Both the position numbers and the translations under genes were made by a program. Under the pieces are notes generated by a model. The model saw only the letters and a list, made by a program, of their open reading frames with translations, ran no database searches and was not told where the DNA came from. From NCBI GenBank assembly GCA_910579775.1, contig CAJTUE010000012.1, positions 1 to 48,080 of the forward strand: 48,080 bases of DNA, given 5' to 3'. The stretch is from an uncultured Oscillospiraceae bacterium (GTDB lineage Bacteria; Bacillota; Clostridia; Oscillospirales; Oscillospiraceae). Positions within the stretch are counted from its first letter, which is position 1. Every line of letters starts with the position of its first letter. Positions 30,978 to 39,514 of this stretch are shown in pieces.

Positions 30978-32156
30978 ATGGCAACTGTATCGTTAAAGGG
31001 CATCAAGAAGGTCTACGACAACAAGGTGACCGCGGTCCACAGCTTTGACCTGGAGATCTCCGACAAAGAGTTCATCGTTCTGGTCGGTCCCTCTGGCTGC
31101 GGCAAGTCCACCACCCTTCGCATGGTAGCTGGTCTGGAGGAGATCTCCGACGGCGACCTGTTCATCGGTGGCCGCCGGGTCAACGATGTGTCCCCCAAGG
31201 ATCGGGACATCGCCATGGTATTCCAGAACTACGCGCTCTATCCCCACATGACGGTTTATGAGAACATGGCCTTCGCCCTGAAGCTGCGCAAGCTGCCTAA
31301 GGACGAGATCGACAAGAAGGTGCGGGAGGCTGCCAAGATCCTGGACATCACCCAGTACTTGGAGCGCAAGCCCAAGGCTCTGTCCGGCGGCCAGCGCCAG
31401 CGCGTGGCCATCGGTCGCGCCATTGTTCGCGATCCCCAGGTCTTCCTGATGGACGAGCCGCTGTCCAACCTGGACGCCAAGCTCCGCAACCAGATGCGTG
31501 CCGAGATCATCAAGCTCCGCCAGCGCATCAACACCACCTTCATCTATGTCACCCACGACCAGACCGAGGCTATGACCCTGGGCGACCGCATCGTCATCAT
31601 GAAGGACGGTTACATCCAGCAGATCGGCACGCCTCAGCAGGTCTTTGAGCATCCCGCCAACCTGTTTGTCGCCGGCTTCATTGGCACGCCGCAGATGAAC
31701 TTCTTCGACGCCACCCTGGAGAAGAGCGGCGATACCTACTCCATCAAGTGCCTGGGCGCTGTGATGGCGCTCTCTCCCGAGACCCAGGCCAAACTGAAGG
31801 AAAACAATGTGGCAGACGGCCAGGTGACCGTTGGTATCCGTCCCGAGCACATCGTCTTCGCCAACGAGGCCGGTCCCCACACCTTGACCGGTACGGTGGA
31901 TGTGTCCGAGATGATGGGCAGCGAGCTACATCTCCATGTGGCGGTGCAAGACGGCATCGACGTGGTGCTCCGCGTGCCTACCACTGATCTTCCCAAGGAG
32001 TGGAAGGCAGGCATTCCCTTCGGCACCCAGGTCCACTTCACCTTCCGTGAGGATTTGATCCACCTGTTTGACCCCGCTTCCACCAACAACCTTATCCCAT
32101 TCATCTCCCAAGCCGCTCGCACCGAGGAGCAGGACCTGGCCCAGAAGAGAGTGTAA
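30978..32156 (+). CDS. ABC transporter ATP-binding protein, MsmX/UgpC type
   Basis: A 392-residue sugar-importer ATPase. It has Walker A GPSGCGKST, Q-loop VFQNYALYPHM, signature LSGGQRQRVAIGRA, Walker B VFLMDEPLSNLD and H-loop VTHDQTEAM, with a C-terminal TOBE/OB regulatory domain. Such ATPases often energise several CUT1 importers. The adjacent SBP and permease genes have no ATPase of their own, so this is their likely partner. ATG at 30978 starts the usual MATVSLKGI sequence but has no SD at normal distance. ATG at 30972 and TTG at 30957 (14 bases after AAGGAGG) are alternatives. Confidence 0.92.
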   Translation: MATVSLKGIKKVYDNKVTAVHSFDLEISDKEFIVLVGPSGCGKSTTLRMVAGLEEISDGDLFIGGRRVNDVSPKDRDIAMVFQNYALYPHMTVYENMAFALKLRKLPKDEIDKKVREAAKILDITQYLERKPKALSGGQRQRVAIGRAIVRDPQVFLMDEPLSNLDAKLRNQMRAEIIKLRQRINTTFIYVTHDQTEAMTLGDRIVIMKDGYIQQIGTPQQVFEHPANLFVAGFIGTPQMNFFDATLEKSGDTYSIKCLGAVMALSPETQAKLKENNVADGQVTVGIRPEHIVFANEAGPHTLTGTVDVSEMMGSELHLHVAVQDGIDVVLRVPTTDLPKEWKAGIPFGTQVHFTFREDLIHLFDPASTNNLIPFISQAARTEEQDLAQKRV

Positions 32157-32174
32157 GTGCTGAACGACAACGTG

Positions 32175-32208
32175 AAAGAGGCCGCTCGATGACGAGCGGC
32201 CTCTTTTT
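32175..32208 (+). terminator. Terminator after the ABC ATPase
   Basis: AAAGAGGCCGCTCG (32175-32188) pairs with CGAGCGGCCTCTTT (32193-32206), followed by further T. It lies between the convergent ATPase and AraC genes and can serve both. Confidence 0.9.
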
Positions 32209-32252
32209 GTGTGAAGTTTTACACCTTGATGAAGCTGAGGGCTTGTAAAGGG

Positions 32253-33116
32253 CTACGCATTTACGGGGTCTGCGTCCTTCACGTGACAGAGCTTGCGGTA
32301 TTCCAGCGGGCTCATTTTCTCCGCCCGGCGGAAGCTTTGGGAAAAGTAGCTGGGGGAGGAGAAGCCCAGCATGTGGGAGATCTGGCTCAGGGAGTGGTTG
32401 GTGCGGCTGAGCAGATATTTGCTCTCCTGGAGCCGCCGGGAGATCAGATAACTGATGGGGGAGACACCATATTCCCGGGAAAAGGTGTGGACCAGATAGT
32501 ATTTGTTGATATGTACCAAATCGGACAGCTGGGAAAGGGTGATGTTTTCCTTAAAGTGGCTGTCGATGTACCGCCGGACCAGAGCGCATTCCTTACTGGA
32601 ATATCGTCCGTTGGAGACGGAGGAGAGCTCGACCCGGCGGCCCAGACGGACCGCAAGGATCTCCAGAATGTTTTGGCAGATCAGCTCGTAGCCCTCCTGC
32701 TTTCCTTCCGCCTCCCGCAAGAGAGAGTGGAGGTTGGGGAGGATGTCCTCCCGCTGCCCCTGAAAAGACATCAGGCAGTAACGGCTCTCTTCCTCTTGAG
32801 GCGAGGTAAATTCCAACCCCTCGATGCCAAGGACGATATATTCCAGCGGGCGGTTGTCCCGGCTAAGCTCGGTGTGCTCCACGTTGGGGTTAATGACAAC
32901 CAGGTCATCGGCGCCCACAGGGAACAGGTGGCCCTCCACATGGAACTGTCCCGCACCGCTGACCACGTAGAACAGCTCGGTACAGTCATGGGCGTGGATG
33001 GAGCTGTGCCAGTCGCCGCCGTATTGCGCGGAGCTGACGTACAAGAGCTTGCAGGGCGGCTGGCCGCCGCGGATGGTCTCCGCTTCAAAGTCCAGCAGAT
33101 ATCGTTTGGAGCTCAA
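32253..33116 (-). CDS. AraC-family transcriptional regulator
   Basis: A 287-residue regulator. The N-terminal cupin sensor domain contains IHAHDCTELFYVVSGAGQF, VINPNVEH and a beta-barrel pattern. The C-terminal domain has two helix-turn-helix units (LSQLSDLVHINKYYLVHTF and LSQISHMLGFSSPSYFSQSF) with the AraC signature. It is transcribed away from the SBP-permease-GH112 genes and probably senses the sugar or a phosphorylated product. The start is probably TTG at 33116, 8 bases after GGGAGG. GTG at 33125 overlaps that SD. Confidence 0.9.
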   Translation of the reverse strand: MSSKRYLLDFEAETIRGGQPPCKLLYVSSAQYGGDWHSSIHAHDCTELFYVVSGAGQFHVEGHLFPVGADDLVVINPNVEHTELSRDNRPLEYIVLGIEGLEFTSPQEEESRYCLMSFQGQREDILPNLHSLLREAEGKQEGYELICQNILEILAVRLGRRVELSSVSNGRYSSKECALVRRYIDSHFKENITLSQLSDLVHINKYYLVHTFSREYGVSPISYLISRRLQESKYLLSRTNHSLSQISHMLGFSSPSYFSQSFRRAEKMSPLEYRKLCHVKDADPVNA

Positions 33117-33163
33117 GGCCGACACCTCCCGGGTTTATGGATGTTGCTGCACATGTTGTTGTT

Positions 33164-33192
33164 ATTATAATACGGAACCACGCAAAGCGCAA
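33164..33192 (-). promoter_or_regulatory. Promoter of the AraC regulator
   Basis: On the minus strand TTGCGC (33192-33187) and a perfect TATAAT (33169-33164) are 17 bases apart, about 50 bases before the start. Confidence 0.65.
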
Positions 33193-33302
33193 CATATAAA
33201 AAGAGGGACCAGGAGAGGAAAGAGCGGCGAAAATGACCAGTCAAGCAGGGCGCGGAAGGAGAATAATACGCGGTTGGTGTAAAATGCACAAAAACTGACC
33301 CA

Positions 33303-33378
33303 GAAAATCGACTGAAATGTTATTTATCGCCATAAAAAACAATATACTTAAAAGACAGCGCAAGAAAACGATTGATTA
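33303..33378 (+). promoter_or_regulatory. Possible AraC operator half-sites before the SBP gene
   Basis: Two similar AT-rich words, GAAAATCGACTGAAA (33303-33317) and GAAAACGATTGATTA (33364-33378), are 61 bases apart, about six helical turns. The second overlaps the SBP -35. This is only a suggestion from spacing and similarity. The rest of the 350-base divergent gap is AT-rich without other clear signals. Confidence 0.25.
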
Positions 33379-33399
33379 GAACGCAGAAAAGACTATACT
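33372..33399 (+). promoter_or_regulatory. Promoter of the SBP-permease-GH112 operon
   Basis: TTGATT (33372-33377) and TATACT (33394-33399) with a 16-base spacer. This is a weak-consensus promoter, as expected for an AraC-activated one, about 75 bases before the SBP start. Confidence 0.5.
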
Positions 33400-33472
33400 A
33401 AAAATAACACTTCGGCGGAGCATATTTGCCGAGGCAAAAGCACGAAAAACATAGTAGGAGGTAATTGAAGAA

Positions 33473-34867
33473 ATGAAAAAGAAGATCCTTGCACTGGGCT
33501 TGGTCCTGGTCATGCTCCTGGCTGTCCTGGCCGGTTGCACCAAGACCCCTGTCGAGCCCACCGCCCCCGCGACCGATCCCGTGGTGGATCCCACCGACAC
33601 GCCCGTCGAGCCCCCCGTTGACGGCAAGCTGCTGGAGGGTCAGTCCCTGAAGGTCGCCGCCATCGAGACCGCTTACGGCTCCGAGGTCTGGCAGGAGGTC
33701 TGCGACGCCTTCGCCGCTGAGACCGGCGCCAACGTCACCCTGGTCACCAACAAGAATCTGGAGGACGTCATCGATCCCCAGATGCAGGCTGGCGATTATC
33801 CCGACGTTGTCCACCTGGCTACCGGCCGTGAGAAGGGCCTGACCGAGCAGTTCATCAAGGAGAAGCTGCTCACCGACCTGACCGACGTGCTGGACATGAC
33901 CGTTCCCGGCGAGAGCGCCAAGGTCTCTGACAAGATCGTCGGCGGCTTCACCGACACCAGCGTCACCAACCCCTATGGCGACGGCCACACCTACCTGGCT
34001 CCCATGTTCTACAGCCCCTGCGGCCTGTTCTACAACGCCGGCCTGCTGGAGGAGAAGGGCTGGACCCTGCCCACCACCTGGGACGAGATGTGGGCTCTGG
34101 GCGAGACCGCCAAGGCTGAGGGTATCTACCTGTTTACTTACCCCACCACCGGCTACTTCGACGCCTTCTTCTATGCTCTGATGTACTCCGTGGGCGGCCC
34201 CGACTTCTACAACAAGGCTCTGGCCTATGAAGAGGGTATCTGGGACACCGATGCCGGCAAGCAGTGCTTCGAGATCGTTGCCAAGCTGGCTTCCTACACC
34301 AACCCCAAGACCCCCGCTCAGGCCAACGACTCTGACTTCACGAAGAACCAGCAGCTGGTTCTGGACAACGAAGCCATCTTCATGCCCAACGGCACTTGGA
34401 TCGTCGGCGAGATGGCCGAGTCCACCCGCGCTGACAACTTCAAGTGGGGCATGTGCCCGCTGCCCGCTGCCAAGGCTGGCGGCAACGGCGCCAGCTACTG
34501 CTGGCTGGAGCAGGCTTGGATCCCCGCTGAGGCCGCCAACCAGGACGCCGCGAAGGCTTTTGTGGCCTTCCTGTACAGCGACAAGGCCTGCGAGATCTTC
34601 GCCAAGGTCGGCGCCATTCAGCCCGTTGCCGGTCAGACCGACAACCTGGAGGGCGACAACAAGATGTTCTATGCCATCTATGACAACGGCGCCGATGCCG
34701 CCATGGGCAACTTCGCCGCCTATGATGACACCGCCGGTCTGCCCAGCGTCCGCGAGGCTTACTTTGATCCCGTGAACGGCCTGGTTGCCGGCACCACCAG
34801 CGTTGAGTCCTGGATCGACGGCGTGAAGTCCGCTACCGACGCTTTCCGCGCTAACCTCATTGGCTAA
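33473..34867 (+). CDS. Lipoprotein sugar-binding protein of an ABC importer
   Basis: A 464-residue extracellular solute-binding protein of the CUT1 sugar type. The signal peptide ends in the lipobox LAGC, with lipidated Cys22. A Pro/Thr-rich linker and the two-lobed binding domain follow (for example GLFYNAGLLEEKGWTLPTTWDEMW). Codons are strongly biased to C-ending forms, suggesting high expression. Context (permeases, GH112, NahK, galE) points to lacto-N-biose/galacto-N-biose or a related mucin/milk oligosaccharide as ligand. SD AGGAGGT precedes ATG. An intercistronic hairpin follows. Confidence 0.92.
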   Translation: MKKKILALGLVLVMLLAVLAGCTKTPVEPTAPATDPVVDPTDTPVEPPVDGKLLEGQSLKVAAIETAYGSEVWQEVCDAFAAETGANVTLVTNKNLEDVIDPQMQAGDYPDVVHLATGREKGLTEQFIKEKLLTDLTDVLDMTVPGESAKVSDKIVGGFTDTSVTNPYGDGHTYLAPMFYSPCGLFYNAGLLEEKGWTLPTTWDEMWALGETAKAEGIYLFTYPTTGYFDAFFYALMYSVGGPDFYNKALAYEEGIWDTDAGKQCFEIVAKLASYTNPKTPAQANDSDFTKNQQLVLDNEAIFMPNGTWIVGEMAESTRADNFKWGMCPLPAAKAGGNGASYCWLEQAWIPAEAANQDAAKAFVAFLYSDKACEIFAKVGAIQPVAGQTDNLEGDNKMFYAIYDNGADAAMGNFAAYDDTAGLPSVREAYFDPVNGLVAGTTSVESWIDGVKSATDAFRANLIG

Positions 34868-34897
34868 GAGCCAAAGCTCGTAACGTTCGCTTAGTAG

Positions 34898-34942
34898 GGC
34901 GGCGGTGAGTGGTTCCTACTGCTCACCGCCGCTTTATTATTT
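34898..34942 (+). terminator. Intercistronic hairpin between SBP and permease genes
   Basis: GCGGCGGTGAG (34899-34909) pairs with CTCACCGCCGC (34922-34932), followed by TTTATTATTTA. The T-run is interrupted, so partial termination or 3'-end protection is likely. This would give more SBP than permease. Confidence 0.65.
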
Positions 34943-34988
34943 ATCCCCGCACCGCGATTCCTATTACAAGAAAGGAGATGAGTGCAGT

Positions 34989-35882
34989 ATGCGTAGCAAC
35001 AAGCGGCGCATCGGTTTTATTTGCTTGTGCGTGGTCCCTGCTTCGGTCCTGTTCTTTTTGTTCATGCTTTTGCCTACCTTCAATGTGTTCCGTTATTCGC
35101 TCTACAAGTGGGGAAGGTCGGAAAGCACCTTCATTGGATTTAAGAACTTCGTGGATCTGTTCACAGGCTTTTCGTCGAAAAACTTCATTCAGTCACTGCA
35201 GAACACGACCTTGATCATCGTTGTTGTGACCATCATTACCTTCTTCTTTGCCATTGTCTTTGCGGCGATCCTGACCCGTGAGAAGCTGAAGGGGCAGAAT
35301 TTCTTCCGCGTGATCTTTTACATCCCCAATATTCTTTCTGTAACGGTCATCGCGGGCGTTTTCAGCGCCATCTATGCAAAGGACGCCAATGAAGGCCTGC
35401 TGAATGCGATCCTCTCCTTCTTCAAGGGGGAGTTGGTGGCGCTGGGCTGGAAATTCGAGTTGGCTATGGTCAGCTTGATCATCGCCATGGTCTGGCAGGC
35501 AATTGGCTATTACATGGTCATGTACATGTCCTCCATGTCCGCCGTTTCCCTCAGCCTCTATGAGTCTGCCGGACTGGACGGCGCGGGCCGTCTCAAGCAG
35601 TTCTTCCAGATCACCCTGCCCTTGATCTGGACTAACCTCCGCACAACCCTTACTTTCTTCATTATCTCTACCATCAATATGGCCTTCCTCTTTATCCGCG
35701 CCCTGTGGGGCACTGCCAACCTCAGCGGCACGAGCCTGGACAATTTTACCACGCTGAACTATATGGCGACGATGAAGGGCCGTGGTATGCAGATGGCCGT
35801 CGGCGTTGTCATTTTCCTGTTCTCCTTCCTGCTGTCCGCTCTGGTGAGCAAGGTCACCAAGCGCGACGTGCTGGAAGTGTAA
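34989..35882 (+). CDS. Sugar ABC transporter permease (MalF type)
   Basis: A 297-residue membrane protein with six predicted helices. The EAA-type cytoplasmic loop YESAGLDGAGRLKQFFQITLPLIW contacts the ATPase. N-terminal NVFRYSLYKWG and FIGFKNFVDLF segments are typical of the MalF/UgpA group. It pairs with the second permease 12 bases downstream. SD AAAGGAG is 12 bases from the ATG, slightly long. Confidence 0.93.
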   Translation: MRSNKRRIGFICLCVVPASVLFFLFMLLPTFNVFRYSLYKWGRSESTFIGFKNFVDLFTGFSSKNFIQSLQNTTLIIVVVTIITFFFAIVFAAILTREKLKGQNFFRVIFYIPNILSVTVIAGVFSAIYAKDANEGLLNAILSFFKGELVALGWKFELAMVSLIIAMVWQAIGYYMVMYMSSMSAVSLSLYESAGLDGAGRLKQFFQITLPLIWTNLRTTLTFFIISTINMAFLFIRALWGTANLSGTSLDNFTTLNYMATMKGRGMQMAVGVVIFLFSFLLSALVSKVTKRDVLEV

Positions 35883-35894
35883 GGGGGTGCTGAC

Positions 35895-36836
35895 ATGAGT
35901 AACACAACTACGACCACAAACGTGGCGGCGAAGGACCTGAAGAAGGCTCAGAAAGCGGAGACCCTCTACAAGGTCTTTATCTACGTCGTTTTGGCGTTGC
36001 TTGCGATCTCTATCATCGTCCCCCTGGTGTGGGTGTTCCTGGCGTCCCTGAAGACTCAGGCGGAGTTCTCCGGCAACCCCTGGGCCCTGCCCACGGAGTT
36101 CGTTACCAAGGGCTTCTGGTTTACCAACTTCAAGCAGGCGTGGGTAGAGGCGAAGATGGGCTCCGCCATCCTCAACTCTGTCATTGTGACCGCCCTGGGC
36201 CTGCTGTTGCTGCTGGTGGTGGCTCTGCCCGCGGCATACGCCCTGTCCCGCATGGAGTTCCACGGCCGCAAGATCCTGAACGTCTGCTTCACGGCGGGCC
36301 TGTTCATCAACATGAGCTATATCGCCATCCCGATCTTCCTGGAGCTGGACGCCTTCAACGGCTGGTTTGAGGGGCTGACCAAGATCTCCGGCTTCTTCAC
36401 CAACAATTTGGTGATGACGGCGGTGATCTATGCCTCCACGGCCCTGCCCTTTACCATCTACCTGCTCTCTGGCTACTTTGCCACGTTGCCCCACGATTTT
36501 GAGGAAGCGGCCTACATCGATGGCGCGGGCTATGTCAAGACCATGGTGAAGATCATCTTCCCCATGGCCAAGCCCTCTATTATCACCGTCATCCTCTTTA
36601 ACTTCCTCTCCTTCTGGAACGAATTTATTGTAGCCATGACCATCATGCCCGATGAGAAGAAGTACACGCTTCCCGTGAACCTGGTCATCAACCTGACTAC
36701 CGGCAGTCACGAGGCGGCGAACCTGGGCCGTCTGTACGCCGGCCTGGTGCTGGCGATGTTGCCTGTCCTGATCCTGTATGTCTGCGTGCAGAAGCAGCTG
36801 ACCAAGGGCATGACCGTCGGCGGACTGAAAGGTTAA
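35895..36836 (+). CDS. Sugar ABC transporter permease (MalG type)
   Basis: A 313-residue membrane protein with six predicted helices. The EAA loop reads FEEAAYIDGAGYVKTMVKIIFPMAKP. An N-terminal hydrophilic, Thr-rich stretch precedes the first helix. The family mark FLSFWNEFIVAMTIM is present. It completes the CUT1 importer with the upstream permease, the SBP and, by inference, the MsmX-type ATPase at 31 kb. Confidence 0.93.
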   Translation: MSNTTTTTNVAAKDLKKAQKAETLYKVFIYVVLALLAISIIVPLVWVFLASLKTQAEFSGNPWALPTEFVTKGFWFTNFKQAWVEAKMGSAILNSVIVTALGLLLLLVVALPAAYALSRMEFHGRKILNVCFTAGLFINMSYIAIPIFLELDAFNGWFEGLTKISGFFTNNLVMTAVIYASTALPFTIYLLSGYFATLPHDFEEAAYIDGAGYVKTMVKIIFPMAKPSIITVILFNFLSFWNEFIVAMTIMPDEKKYTLPVNLVINLTTGSHEAANLGRLYAGLVLAMLPVLILYVCVQKQLTKGMTVGGLKG

Positions 36837-36847
36837 GGTGAGCGACT

Positions 36848-37072
36848 ATGATCAAATTCTGGAAAGAACACACCACTCTGCGGGTGGTTTTGATCGCCGT
36901 GGCCTTTTTTGTGGGGCTGTTTCTGGTCTTCTTCGGATGGAAGAACATGCCCGGCACCATTCCCGGTCTGGCGGTGATGTTCGTAGGGCTGGCGTTCCTG
37001 CTCTTTGCCCTCTGGCTCTACAATAAGCCCTTCCAAGACCCCAAGACGCCCCCCGCAAAAAAGAAAAAATAA
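36848..37072 (+). CDS. Small two-helix membrane protein, DUF6903-like
   Basis: A 74-residue protein with two hydrophobic helices (about residues 12-30 and 38-57) around a short GWKNMPGT turn, then YNKPF and a Lys-rich tail. Small proteins of this shape (DUF6903 in current databases, named from memory) are found next to sugar importers and GH112 genes. It may be an accessory of the transporter. The gene lies 11 bases after the permease and 30 before the phosphorylase, so it is part of the operon. Confidence 0.7.
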   Translation: MIKFWKEHTTLRVVLIAVAFFVGLFLVFFGWKNMPGTIPGLAVMFVGLAFLLFALWLYNKPFQDPKTPPAKKKK

Positions 37073-37102
37073 GCATAGCTTCGCCCTTTAGGAGGAAGAT
37101 TC

Positions 37103-39274
37103 ATGAGTGAAAATCAACCCAAACGGGGATTTGTTACCATCCCCACCGACGTAGACGTTGTCCCTGAAACGCTGGCTCTTTTGGAGCGCTGGGGCGCGGA
37201 TGCCATCCGTGACTGCGACGGCACCGACTATCCCGAAGAGCTCAAGAGCGTAGACGCGAAGGTCTACTCTACCTACTACACCACGCGTAAGGACAACGCC
37301 TGGGCCAAGGCGAACCCCGATGAGGTGCAGCAGTGCTACATCATGACGGGCTTCAACATGGCCCAGTCGGACCAGCTGTCCATTCCCCTGATGAAGGGTG
37401 TCAACCCCGAGCTGATGGAGGTCAACACCCGGGACGACATCAAGCGCTGGTGGGAGGTCATCGACCGCACCACCGGCCGGGTGCTGGACGGAAGCGAGTG
37501 GGACTACGACCGGGCGACGGGCTGCGTGGTGCTGAAGAAGGCGGAGGCCTTCCATGAGTACACCGTCAGCTTCCTGGCCTATCTGATCTGGGACCCGGTG
37601 CATATGTACAACGCGGTCACCAACGATTGGAAGGACTTTGAGCACCAGATCACTTTCGACGTCCGTCAGCCCAAGACCCACAAGTACACCATGGAGCGTC
37701 TGCGCAAGTTTATCGCGGACCATCCTTATGTCAATGTGATCCGCTACACCACCTTCTTCCATCAGTTCACCCTGATCTTTGATGAGCTGAAGCGGGAGAA
37801 GTATGTGGACTGGTACGGCTACTCCGCCTCGGTCTCTCCCTACATTCTCGAACAGTTCGAGAAAGAGGTCGGGTACAAGTTCCGTCCCGAGTACATCATC
37901 GACCAGGGCTATTACAACAATCAGTACCGCATCCCCTCCAAGGAGTTCAAGGACTTCATGGCCTTCCAGCGCCGGGAAGTGGCGGCGCTGGCAAAGGAAA
38001 TGGTGGACATCACCCACGAGCTGGGCAAGGAGGCTATGATGTTCTTGGGTGACCACTGGATCGGTGTGGAGCCCTATATGGAGGAGTTCAAGTCCATTGG
38101 ACTAGACGCCATTGTCGGCAGTGTGGGCAACGGCATGACCTTGCGCCTGATTTCCGATATCCCCGGCGTGAAATACACGGAGGGGCGGTTGCTGCCCTAC
38201 TTCTTCCCCGACGTCTTCCACGAGGGAGGGGATCCTGTGCAGGAGGCGAAGGTCAACTGGGTCACCGCCCGGCGGGCTATTCTCCGCAAGCCTATTGACC
38301 GCATCGGCTATGGAGGTTATTTGAAGCTGGCCTGCCAATTCCCCGACTTCATCGACTATGTGGAGCAGGTGTGCAACGAGTTCCGTGAGCTACGGGAGAA
38401 TATCAAGGGGACCACCCCCTACTGCGTGAAGACCGTGGCCGTGCTCAACAGCTGGGGTAAGCAGCGCTCCTGGGGTTGTCACATGGTCCACCACGCGATT
38501 TACCAAAAGAAGAATTATTCTTATGCCGGCGTGATCGAGGCCCTGTCCGGCGCCCCCTTCGATGTGCGCTTCATCAGCTTTGATGACATCAAGGCCGACC
38601 CCAAGATTTTGGACGACATCGATGTGATCGTCAACGTGGGCGACGGCGACACCGCCCATACTGGCGGCGCGGCCTGGGAGGACGGCGACATCGTCTCCGC
38701 CATTCGCGGCTTCATTTGGAATGGCGGCGGCTTTATCGGCGTGGGCGAGCCCTCCGGCCACCAGTACCAGGGCCACTACCTCCAGTTGGCCAGCGCCCTG
38801 GGCGTGGAGAAGGAGACCGGCTTCACCTTGGGCTATGACAAATATAACTGGGATGCCCATCCCGACCACTTCATCCTGGCCGACTGCACCAAGGAGATGG
38901 ACTTTGGCGAGGGGATGGACAGCATCTACGCCCTGGAAGGCGCCACCATCCTGGTTCAAAAGGACAAAGAGGTCCAGATGGCGGTGAACGAATACGGCAA
39001 GGGCCGTTGCGTGTATATCTCCGGCCTGCCCTATTCCTTCGAGAACAGCCGCGTGTTCTACCGCGCCATCCTCTGGTCCGCCCACGACGCGGACAACCTC
39101 CACAAGTGGTTCTCCAGCAACTTCAACGTGGAGGTCCACGCCTACGTGAAGAACGGCAAATACTGCGTGGTCAACAACACCTACGAGCCCCAGACCACTA
39201 CGGTCTTCAAGGGCGACGGCTCCAGCTTTACCCTGGACCTGGACGCCAACGAGATCCGCTGGTACGAGATCTGA
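37103..39274 (+). CDS. lnpA: 1,3-beta-galactosyl-N-acetylhexosamine phosphorylase (GH112)
   Basis: A 723-residue cytosolic phosphorylase, normal length for GH112. It splits lacto-N-biose or galacto-N-biose with phosphate to alpha-Gal-1-P and GlcNAc or GalNAc. Family marks are the N-terminal GFVTIPTDVDVVPETLALLE, WGADAIRDCDGTDYP, and FLGDHWIGVEPYMEE, whose Asp317 matches the probable proton donor (Asp313 of the bifidobacterial enzyme). DVFHEGGDPVQEA follows. A C-terminal domain has a Rossmann-like and a beta-sandwich part. SD AGGAGGA precedes ATG. It is the last gene of the importer operon and is closed by a strong terminator. Preference between the two substrates cannot be read from sequence. 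Confidence 0.95.
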   Translation: MSENQPKRGFVTIPTDVDVVPETLALLERWGADAIRDCDGTDYPEELKSVDAKVYSTYYTTRKDNAWAKANPDEVQQCYIMTGFNMAQSDQLSIPLMKGVNPELMEVNTRDDIKRWWEVIDRTTGRVLDGSEWDYDRATGCVVLKKAEAFHEYTVSFLAYLIWDPVHMYNAVTNDWKDFEHQITFDVRQPKTHKYTMERLRKFIADHPYVNVIRYTTFFHQFTLIFDELKREKYVDWYGYSASVSPYILEQFEKEVGYKFRPEYIIDQGYYNNQYRIPSKEFKDFMAFQRREVAALAKEMVDITHELGKEAMMFLGDHWIGVEPYMEEFKSIGLDAIVGSVGNGMTLRLISDIPGVKYTEGRLLPYFFPDVFHEGGDPVQEAKVNWVTARRAILRKPIDRIGYGGYLKLACQFPDFIDYVEQVCNEFRELRENIKGTTPYCVKTVAVLNSWGKQRSWGCHMVHHAIYQKKNYSYAGVIEALSGAPFDVRFISFDDIKADPKILDDIDVIVNVGDGDTAHTGGAAWEDGDIVSAIRGFIWNGGGFIGVGEPSGHQYQGHYLQLASALGVEKETGFTLGYDKYNWDAHPDHFILADCTKEMDFGEGMDSIYALEGATILVQKDKEVQMAVNEYGKGRCVYISGLPYSFENSRVFYRAILWSAHDADNLHKWFSSNFNVEVHAYVKNGKYCVVNNTYEPQTTTVFKGDGSSFTLDLDANEIRWYEI

Positions 39275-39293
39275 TCCAGGGTCTAAGTGGCGA

Positions 39294-39327
39294 AAAACGC
39301 CCCTGCCAAATTTGGCAGGGGCGTTTT
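39294..39327 (+). terminator. Perfect 17-bp terminator after GH112
   Basis: Bases 39294-39310 and 39311-39327 form one continuous palindrome (AAAACGCCCCTGCCAAA and its complement) with A4/T4 ends. It isolates the GH95 gene as a separate unit. Confidence 0.85.
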
Positions 39328-39369
39328 GTGCATTGTGATGGCAAAATGAGATTTGAAGCAAAGAAAATG

Positions 39370-39398
39370 TTGCAATTCGCCAGGGGAAGGTGTATAAT
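39370..39398 (+). promoter_or_regulatory. Promoter of the GH95 gene
   Basis: TTGCAA (39370-39375), 17-base spacer and a perfect TATAAT (39393-39398), about 115 bases before the ATG. Confidence 0.75.
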
Positions 39399-39404
39399 GA
39401 TTCT

Positions 39405-39514
39405 AACTGCAAAGACCCTAGAGGTCTTTGTGTCCCGAAGGGGAAAACCTTTGGGACAAGAACCGTTAACATCCGTCCGGCGTACGGGTGGACAATAGGG
39501 AGGTCGTGTTCAAA
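39405..39514 (+). other. Structured leader of unknown class before GH95
   Basis: Three hairpins follow one another. They are AAAGACC/GGTCTTT (39411-39429), a TGTCCC...GGGACA stem with inner AAGG/CCTT (about 39431-39459), and a CCGTCC/GGGTGG stem near 39475-39495 that ends close to the SD GGGAGG. No known riboswitch class is recognised. Confidence 0.4.

Noticed and set aside
30860..31048. A 62-codon frame in the ATPase leader starting after GGAGGAG (possible leader peptide)
   Set aside because: The SD is only two to three bases from the ATG, the product is Arg/Gly-rich without pattern, and the frame runs into the ATPase gene. A leader peptide is not excluded but not supported.
39405..39514. 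c-di-GMP riboswitch in the GH95 leader
   Set aside because: There is a short GCAAAG word and stacked stems, but the conserved core and tetraloop receptor of the class I aptamer are missing.
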